A DNA stretch of 10,760 nucleotides from Actinomycetota bacterium (lineage in GTDB: Bacteria; Actinomycetota; Thermoleophilia; Solirubrobacterales; Solirubrobacteraceae): contig SYBY01000064.1 in NCBI GenBank assembly GCA_005788585.1, forward strand, positions 1-10,760, written 5' to 3'. Position numbers and translations under genes: made by a program. The notes below the pieces were generated by a model, which did not search any database, had not been told where the DNA came from, and saw only the letters and a program-made list of their open reading frames with translations. Positions 6,624 to 10,760 of the stretch are shown here, in pieces; within the stretch, counting starts at the first letter, position 1, and each line of letters starts with the position of its first letter.

Positions 6624-6629
6624 TCGGAC

Positions 6630-6635
6630 TCCTCC
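6630..6635 (-). promoter_or_regulatory. Ribosome binding site GGAGGA for the 6623 GTG start
   Basis: On the minus strand GGAGGA lies six bases before the GTG at 6623, mirroring the paralogue at 1362. It favours GTG 6623 over ATG 6614. Confidence 0.75.
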
Positions 6636-6648
6636 TCAATGAAGCTGG

Positions 6649-6666
6649 AGCGCACTCCCCGGCACT
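6649..6666 (-). promoter_or_regulatory. Leader hairpin with conserved loop, copy 2
   Basis: On the minus strand AGTGC, loop CGGGGAGT, GCGCT pairs over five positions, including one U-G wobble that works only in RNA from the minus strand. Compared with 1388-1407, one base pair changes from G-C to A-U with pairing kept. Confidence 0.42.
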
Positions 6667-6691
6667 GCCAGCTGTGATGACAATCGCCTCT

Positions 6692-6706
6692 AGGACAGTG
6701 GCGACG
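6692..6706 (-). promoter_or_regulatory. Conserved upstream block (CGTCGCC..TGTCCT), copy 2
   Basis: AGGACAGTGGCGACG on the plus strand matches the block at 1430-1445 with one gap, at the same distance (about -70) from the FN3 gene start. It may be part of the core promoter. Confidence 0.35.
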
Positions 6707-6725
6707 AGGCGAGTCTCCGGGATGT

Positions 6726-6739
6726 GTGATCTGTGGCAC
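6726..6739. promoter_or_regulatory. Conserved GTGATC...CAC dyad, putative operator, copy 2
   Basis: GTGATCTGTGGCAC lies 103-116 bases upstream of the GTG at 6623 and matches the core of the dyad at 1459-1478 at 11 of 14 positions. Outer symmetry (GTG/CAC) is kept, the inner part less so. It lies between two divergent genes and could serve either. Confidence 0.42.
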
Positions 6740-6816
6740 GCTCCGAGACCCCAAAGGGCTTCGTATCCAGGTCCAAAAGTTCCCTATTTGCTGGTCTTTT
6801 CACGCCCATGACCCAC

Positions 6817-6857
6817 CGAGATCCGGACTCGCACGATGACGCGAGAGTGGCACGACG
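6817..6857. promoter_or_regulatory. 41-bp conserved upstream box, copy B
   Basis: This is the partner of 1569-1609 (35/41 identical, same three invariant blocks, same 19-bp spacing of two GCACGA direct repeats). It lies 194 bases upstream of the 580-aa gene and ends one base before the ATG at 6859 of the divergent regulator. A protein bound here could both act on the FN3 gene and cover the regulator's own start region, giving autoregulation (inference). Confidence 0.55.
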
Positions 6858-6858
6858 T

Positions 6859-7818
6859 ATGACGGCGACCTCCGTGCTGGCCGATCGCGCGAGCCGTGCG
6901 ATCGTCGTCGCGCTGGGTGATGCCCGTGGCGCACCGCTGTCCGCTGCCGAGATCTACGCGGCGTCTCATGTCGGGCTCGCGCTGAAGCTGCGGCTCCTGC
7001 GTGACCGCCTGCGCGAGCTCGAGCGTGCGGGCGTCGTGACCGCCGCCGATGTCGATCCCGCCGCGCACGGCCCCGGCCTGCACTGGGTGCTCACGAGCTC
7101 CGGGCAGGATCTGCACCGTCTCCAGTCCGTGATGCAGCACATCGTGAGCGACGCCTCCGGACTTCCGGATACGACGGCGGCGCCGGTTCGCGACCGGGCG
7201 GTCGAGCGGACCCTGCAGGCGCTGGCCGACCCGGCGGTGATGCGGATCGTCACGGCGCTGGCTGCCGGCAGCGAGCTGGATCCCACCGAGCTCGAGGCGG
7301 CGTGCCGCCCGACCCCAAGGCGCACCCTCTACCGGAGGTTGAACCTTCTGGTGGAGACCGGGGTGGTGATCCGTGAGACGAGCCGGGGCGTTCCGCGTCG
7401 CACCCGGTACTCCATCTCGGCGACCTGGCGGCAGGCCGCCGTGCTGCCGCTGCTCGGTGCATGGTGGGAGGGCCGCCACCGGGCGGCCGACGATCCCGTG
7501 GACATCGAGGGGCCGCTGCGGATCGTGCTGCCGACGGTCCGGGTCGCACGCCTGCCCGCGGCCGCGCGCGTGCTGTGGGTCGTCGACCAGAACGCGGCGA
7601 GCCAACGCCTCCTGCTCGAAGCCGATGGCGACCGGCTGCGACTGGTGGACACCCCGTCTACCGACGAGGCCGACGCCGCGACGACCGGCACCCCGCGCGC
7701 ATGGACCGCCGCGCTGGTGGCCGACCAGCTCGGCGACCTGCGCATCAGCGGCGACCACCTGCTCGCGCACGCGGTGCTCGAAGCGGTGCGCTCCGCGCTC
7801 TTCGCCTCGGTGCGCTAG
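6859..7818 (+). CDS. Transcriptional regulator with two tandem HxlR-like winged-helix domains
   Basis: This is a 319-aa predicted cytoplasmic DNA-binding protein. From ATG 6859, the first winged helix spans about residues 4-88 (recognition helix near LRDRLRELERAGVV, wing and following helix GLHWVLTSSGQDL) and the second about 113-200 (LYRRLNLLVETGVVIRE, wing RRTRYSIS, then WRQAAVLPLLGAWWE). Both have the HxlR look: a wing that reads Y.LT/S followed by a dimer-type helix. Usual HxlR proteins are about 110-130 aa with one such domain. A C-terminal region (about 215-316) of unknown type could sense a ligand. The start is uncertain: the frame is open back to GTG 6733, and ATG 6808 is an alternative. 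I chose 6859 because the upstream codons overlap a box that is conserved as DNA elsewhere; no strong ribosome binding site precedes any option. It is divergent from the 580-aa gene and probably regulates it. Confidence 0.85.
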   Translation: MTATSVLADRASRAIVVALGDARGAPLSAAEIYAASHVGLALKLRLLRDRLRELERAGVVTAADVDPAAHGPGLHWVLTSSGQDLHRLQSVMQHIVSDASGLPDTTAAPVRDRAVERTLQALADPAVMRIVTALAAGSELDPTELEAACRPTPRRTLYRRLNLLVETGVVIRETSRGVPRRTRYSISATWRQAAVLPLLGAWWEGRHRAADDPVDIEGPLRIVLPTVRVARLPAAARVLWVVDQNAASQRLLLEADGDRLRLVDTPSTDEADAATTGTPRAWTAALVADQLGDLRISGDHLLAHAVLEAVRSALFASVR

Positions 7819-8825
7819 GCGCGGGCCGCCTGCGCGGCCGCGGCCTCTGACGGCACGACGGGCGCGTCCTCCGCGGCCACGTGGCGCGCGGCCCACGCGC
7901 CGATCTCCCGCAGCGACGTGCGGGCCTCAGGCGTCCCCCAGACCGGCACGACGTGCGGATGGCGGTGGAAGACCTGCAACTCGGTCTCCACACCCGCGCC
8001 CGCGAGCCGGGCGGCCATCCGGCGCGAGTCGTCGGTGATGAGCTCGCGCGAGCCGACCTGCAGGAGCGTCGGCGGGAAGCCGGACAGCAGCTCCTCGGGC
8101 GCGTAGAGCGGGGACAGCCGCCAGTCGGTGGGATCGCGCGGGCCCACGATGACGTTCACCAGCCGGGAGACGACCTCCGGCGGGATGAACGGGTCGAGGC
8201 CGGCGTTCGCGGTGACCGAGTCGCCCGTCATCGCCAGGTCGGCCCACGGCGAGAGCAGCACCAGCGCCGCCGGGACGGGCAGCCCATCCTCGATCGCGTG
8301 CAGCACGAGCTCCAGCGCGATGCCGCCGCCGGCCGAGTCGCCGGCGACGACGATCGCCTCCGCCGGGATCCCCGACGCGAGGAGATGGCGGTACGCGGTG
8401 AGCGCGTCGTAGGTCGGCACAGGTGGCCAGTGCTCGGGCGGCAGCCGGTAGTCGATGGCCAGCGCCGGCGACGACGTGACGTGCGAGATGCGCGAGACGA
8501 GGTTGCGGTGCGTGCGCGGGGAGCCGAAGACGTACCCGCCGCCGTGGATGTAGAGAACCGCCCGCGTGCCGGTCGCCTCGCGGGCGCGCGGCGCGGTGAC
8601 CCATTCGGCGGGCAGGTCCTCGATCAGCGTCTGGCGGACCTCCGTCCCCCGGACGACCGGGATCGGGCCGGGCGGCTCGAACGCGCGCTGGGCGAGCCGC
8701 AGGCCGCGCCGGGTGAAGCGCCACTGCGTCACGACCGGGGTCCACGTCGAGCGCAGCGCGCGGTCCACCCCGATCGCCTGGCGGCTGACGGGGCCGAACT
8801 CTCGGACGGTCGGGGCGGCGGACAT
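7815..8825 (-). CDS. Alpha/beta hydrolase, HSL (family IV) esterase
   Basis: This 336-aa enzyme is predicted to be a cytoplasmic carboxylesterase for short-to-medium acyl esters; no signal peptide is visible. It shows the hormone-sensitive-lipase family marks: HGGG at 94-97 (oxyanion hole), DYRLPPEHWPPVPTYDA at 125-141, nucleophile elbow GDSAGGG with Ser164, LSPWADL at 191-197, acid candidate in VGSRELITDD (Glu261 or Asp265), and His291 in HPHVVPVWG. Length is normal for the family. The ATG at 8825 starts just before the conserved N-terminal helices. The open frame runs much further upstream but over the divergent gene, and an ATG at 8867 is a less likely alternative. No clear ribosome binding site is seen, so it may be leaderless. 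Its TAG stop overlaps the TAG of the convergent regulator in a shared CTAG. It is divergent from the Mog-ccm operon. Confidence 0.9.
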   Translation of the reverse strand: MSAAPTVREFGPVSRQAIGVDRALRSTWTPVVTQWRFTRRGLRLAQRAFEPPGPIPVVRGTEVRQTLIEDLPAEWVTAPRAREATGTRAVLYIHGGGYVFGSPRTHRNLVSRISHVTSSPALAIDYRLPPEHWPPVPTYDALTAYRHLLASGIPAEAIVVAGDSAGGGIALELVLHAIEDGLPVPAALVLLSPWADLAMTGDSVTANAGLDPFIPPEVVSRLVNVIVGPRDPTDWRLSPLYAPEELLSGFPPTLLQVGSRELITDDSRRMAARLAGAGVETELQVFHRHPHVVPVWGTPEARTSLREIGAWAARHVAAEDAPVVPSEAAAAQAARA

Positions 8826-8889
8826 GCGCGACAGTCTGACCGGTGTCGTTGTCACAGGCCAGGACATGAGACGCGTACGGGCGCGGAGA

Positions 8890-8895
8890 TAGCAT
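8890..8895 (+). promoter_or_regulatory. Candidate -10 element for a leaderless Mog-ccm transcript
   Basis: TAGCAT fits a TAnnnT -10 hexamer and ends eight bases before the ATG at 8904, which would put the transcription start at or next to the start codon. No well-placed ribosome binding site exists upstream of that ATG, as expected for a leaderless mRNA. No convincing -35 is visible. Confidence 0.35.
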
Positions 8896-8903
8896 CCCCG
8901 CCC

Positions 8904-9389
8904 ATGCGCACTGCCGTCCTCACCGTGTCGAACGATGTCGTCCACCGGCGCCGTGATGACGAAGCGGGCCCGCTGCTCGCCGAGCTCGCCGAGGCCACCG
9001 GCCTGGACGTCGACACGATGGAGGTCGTCCCCGCCGACTTCGACCTCATCGAGGACCGGCTGCTGACCTACGTCGACGAGAGCTTCGCGCTCGTCCTGAC
9101 GGCGGGTGGCTGCGGCCTGGAGCCCGAGGACATCGTCCCCGAGGCGACGCTGAGCGTCATCGACCGGGAGGTCCCGGGCCTGGCCGAGGCGATGCGCGCG
9201 GAGGCGATGCGCCACGCGCCGACCGGCGCGCTGACGCGGGGCGTCAGCGGCGCGGCGGGCGGCACGCTGATCATCAACCTGCCCGGAACGGCCAGCGCGG
9301 TCCGCGAGCTGTACCCGGTCCTCGGCCCGGCGCTCATCCCGGCCGTGACCTCCATGAGGCGCGCGCGTGGGCTCGAGCCCGGCCGTTGA
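8904..9389 (+). CDS. MogA/MoaB-family molybdopterin-binding protein
   Basis: This 161-aa protein is of the MoCF-biosynthesis fold. Family members bind molybdopterin and, in MogA, adenylylate it before metal insertion. The expected motifs are in order: MRTAVLTVSN at the N-terminus, the pterin-binding loop TAGGCGLEPEDIVPEAT at 66-82, and SGAAGGTLIINLPGTASAVRE at 115-135. Length is typical. The loop departs from the usual TTGGTG...RD: Thr to Ala at 67, Thr to Cys at 70, and Glu75 where Arg is common, while Asp76 is kept. The open frame extends far upstream (to 7881) but only as the antisense of the hydrolase gene; ATG 8904 matches the family start. It heads an operon with ccmA (23-base overlap). 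Its link to heme export is by position only; molybdenum cofactor synthesis is the family role. Confidence 0.88.
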   Translation: MRTAVLTVSNDVVHRRRDDEAGPLLAELAEATGLDVDTMEVVPADFDLIEDRLLTYVDESFALVLTAGGCGLEPEDIVPEATLSVIDREVPGLAEAMRAEAMRHAPTGALTRGVSGAAGGTLIINLPGTASAVRELYPVLGPALIPAVTSMRRARGLEPGR

Positions 9390-10044
9390 GCTGCACGCGC
9401 TCGGCCGGCGCTTCGGCGAGCGCACCGCGCTGGAGGGCGTGACCCTCGACGTCCCCGCCGGCGCGACGCTGGCGATCCTCGGTCCCAACGGCGCCGGCAC
9501 GTCGACGCTGCTGCGGATCCTGGCGGGCCTGCTGCGCCCGACCGAGGGCGTGGCCCGGGTGCTGGGCCGCCCGCTGCCCGACGAAGGCTGGGCCGTGCGG
9601 GGGCGCGTCGGCTTCCTCGCCCACGAGGCGATGCTCTACCGCGAGCTCACCGCGCGCGAGAACCTGCGCTTCCACGCCGGGCTCTTCGGCGTCGCGCCCT
9701 CGCGTGTAGATGACGTCCTCGATGCGGTCGGCCTCGGTGCCCGGGCCGACGACCGTGTCGCGGAGCTCTCGCGCGGGATGACCCAGCGCGTGTCGGTGGC
9801 GCGCGCGGTGCTGCACGACCCCGAGGTGCTCCTGCTCGACGAGCCGGTGGCGAACCTCGACCCCGGCGCGGCCGAGCAGGTCGGCCCGCTCATCGGGCGC
9901 GGCAGCGGCCGGACGCGGGTGCTGACGAGCCACGACCCGGCCGCGGCGGCGGCCGACGCCGACCTCGTGCTCGCGCTGCGCGACGGTCGGCCGGTGTTCG
10001 CCGGCCCGGCGGCGGACTTCGATCTGGCAGGGCTGTACGCGTGA
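9367..10044 (+). CDS. ccmA: Heme exporter ATP-binding protein CcmA
   Basis: This 225-aa ABC-transporter ATPase is the energising subunit of the CcmAB(CD) heme-handling complex of System I cytochrome c maturation, acting on the cytoplasmic face of the membrane. GTG 9367 is preceded by GAGG seven bases upstream and overlaps the end of the Mog gene by 23 bases. Motifs: Walker A GPNGAGTST at 39-47, Q-loop region VGFLAHEAMLYRELTARENL (84-100, with His as in CcmA), signature LSRGMTQR at 134-141, Walker B VLLLDEP at 154-160 with Glu159, D-loop NLD, H-loop His189. The LSRGM signature, the FLAHE loop and the following ccmB gene identify it. The anomaly is Thr45 (ACG, 9499-9501) where the ATP-binding lysine should be; every other nucleotide-binding motif is intact. 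It overlaps ccmB by four bases (GTGA). Confidence 0.9.
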   Translation: MGSSPAVELHALGRRFGERTALEGVTLDVPAGATLAILGPNGAGTSTLLRILAGLLRPTEGVARVLGRPLPDEGWAVRGRVGFLAHEAMLYRELTARENLRFHAGLFGVAPSRVDDVLDAVGLGARADDRVAELSRGMTQRVSVARAVLHDPEVLLLDEPVANLDPGAAEQVGPLIGRGSGRTRVLTSHDPAAAAADADLVLALRDGRPVFAGPAADFDLAGLYA

Positions 10045-10715
10045 CGCGCACGGTCGGCGTGCTGCTGCGCAAGGAGCTGCTGCTCGAGCTGCGCATGCGC
10101 GAGTCCATCCCCGCGATGGCGCTGTTCAGCATCACGGTGTTCGTCGTCTTCCACTTCGGGCTCGACGCCGACCGGGTCGAGGGCCAGCTCGCCGCCGGGG
10201 TGCTCTGGGTGACGGTGCTGCTCGCCGCGCTGCTGGGCATCAACCGGCTGTTCGTCACCGACGCCGAGCAGGGCGGCTTCGACGCGTTCCTGCTCGCGCC
10301 CGTGGACCGGACCGCGCTGTACGTCGCGAAGGCGCTGGCGTTGCTGCTCTACCTGCTGCTCGTGCAGCTCGTCGCGATCCCGGCGTTCGGCGTGCTGCTG
10401 CTGGGCCCCGGCCTGGACCAGGCGCTGCCGGGGCTGCTGCTCGTGGTCCTGCTCGCCGACATCGGGATCGTCGTGATCGGCACGCTGGTGGCCGCGATCG
10501 CCATCCGGACCCGCACGCGTGACCTGATCGTCCCCCTGCTCGCGCTGCCGCTGCTGATCCCCGTGGTGCTCGCCGCATCGGAGCTGACGGCGCCGCTGTT
10601 CCTGGAGGGCGGCGCGGAACCGCTGCCCGGAAACTGGCTCACGCTCGTATCCATCTATGATCTGTTGTTCGCGCTGATCGCCTACGCGATCTTCGACTTC
10701 CTGCTGGAGGACTGA
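10041..10715 (+). CDS. ccmB: Heme exporter membrane protein CcmB
   Basis: This 224-aa integral membrane protein is the transmembrane partner of CcmA in cytochrome c biogenesis. It starts with GTG in a GTGA overlap with the ccmA stop, so the two are translationally coupled. The N-terminal amphipathic KELLLELRMRES segment is followed by about six hydrophobic spans, near residues 22-40, 50-68, 95-120, 130-155, 162-180 and 203-222. The family-typical stretch from LAAGVLW through NRLFVTDAEQGGFDAFLLAPVDRTALY (50-94) is well conserved, as are RTRTRDLIVPLLALPLLIPV (156-175) and the final YDLLFALIAYAIFDFLLED. Length matches the family. It is followed after 8 bases by the start of a probable ccmC. Confidence 0.92.
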   Translation: MTRTVGVLLRKELLLELRMRESIPAMALFSITVFVVFHFGLDADRVEGQLAAGVLWVTVLLAALLGINRLFVTDAEQGGFDAFLLAPVDRTALYVAKALALLLYLLLVQLVAIPAFGVLLLGPGLDQALPGLLLVVLLADIGIVVIGTLVAAIAIRTRTRDLIVPLLALPLLIPVVLAASELTAPLFLEGGAEPLPGNWLTLVSIYDLLFALIAYAIFDFLLED

Positions 10716-10723
10716 CCTCAACG

Positions 10724-10760
10724 ATGTACGGCAAGGGCCTGCGCCCCCTGGCGGCCGCCA
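10724..10760 (+). CDS. ccmC: Start of a probable CcmC (cytochrome c assembly protein), truncated by window
   Basis: An ATG at 10724 opens a frame, MYGKGLRPLAAA, that runs to the window end (12 codons). GGAGG at 10706-10710 overlaps the end of ccmB, though the 13-base spacing is long. A heme-handling CcmC normally follows ccmB, and a basic-then-hydrophobic start suits its first membrane span. Identity rests on gene order; too little sequence is present to confirm it. Confidence 0.5.
   Translation, partial: MYGKGLRPLAAA

Noticed and set aside
6733..6858. Longer N-terminus for the regulator from GTG 6733 or ATG 6808
   Set aside because: It cannot be excluded, but no ribosome binding site supports either start, the extra residues fit no domain, and they overlap sequence conserved as DNA upstream of another gene.
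7881..8903. Long N-terminal extension of the Mog gene (open frame from 7881)
   Set aside because: The extension is antisense to the hydrolase, lacks family similarity, and the conserved Mog N-terminus begins at the ATG at 8904.
8826..9500. Upstream extension of the hydrolase frame to 9500
   Set aside because: It runs antisense through the Mog gene and is Arg/Ala-rich; the conserved hydrolase begins after the ATG at 8825.
1..10760. Insertion sequences, CRISPR arrays, tRNA/rRNA genes, phage genes
   Set aside because: I found no transposase motifs, no regularly spaced short repeats, and no recognisable structural RNA. The large repeats are explained by paralogous coding domains.

Overview
The window is GC-rich throughout, with strong third-position GC bias, GTG and TTG start options and dense antisense shadow ORFs. 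This fits a high-GC actinobacterium. The gene set (several paralogous secreted proteins with a DUF6801-like N-terminus, a tandem winged-helix regulator, and a Mog-ccmA-ccmB-ccmC run) looks to me like Thermoleophilia/Solirubrobacterales. That placement is an inference from gene content, not a match to a named genome.

Left part (1-6623, all minus strand): a cluster for exported, envelope or extracellular proteins. In transcription order it holds: a 580-aa secreted protein built as N-domain, two fibronectin type III (FN3) domains, C-domain (6623 to 4881); a gap with a 12-bp GC hairpin and two smaller inverted repeats; a three-gene operon made of a 381-aa secreted N-domain/C-domain protein without FN3 (4757 to 3612), a LIP-type secretory lipase (3601 to 2360) and a small lipoprotein (2326 to 1661), closed by a 10-bp-stem hairpin; and a second FN3 protein (1362 to the window edge, 3' end missing). 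The three secreted paralogues are mosaics. The two FN3 proteins share a nearly identical N-domain. The 580-aa and 381-aa proteins share a C-domain that is about 89% identical, although their N-domains are far apart.

The upstream regions of the two FN3 genes share a series of conserved elements at matching distances: a 41-bp box (about -195 to -250), a GTGATC/CAC dyad (about -100), a short block (about -70), a small leader hairpin with an invariant loop (about -28 to -43), and a GGAGGA ribosome binding site before a GTG start. The box in front of the 580-aa gene ends one base before the start codon chosen for a divergent regulator (6859-7818, plus strand). That regulator carries two HxlR-like winged-helix domains in one chain and is the obvious candidate controller of the secreted family (inference).

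Right part (6859-10760): the regulator converges on an HSL-family alpha/beta hydrolase (8825 to 7815), and the two stop codons share one CTAG. Divergent from the hydrolase is a tightly packed plus-strand operon: a MogA/MoaB-type protein, CcmA (heme exporter ATPase), CcmB (membrane subunit), and the first 12 codons of a probable CcmC. These point to cytochrome c maturation. The CcmA reading carries Thr in place of the Walker A lysine. The window has no RNA genes, CRISPR arrays, insertion sequences or phage genes that I can see.
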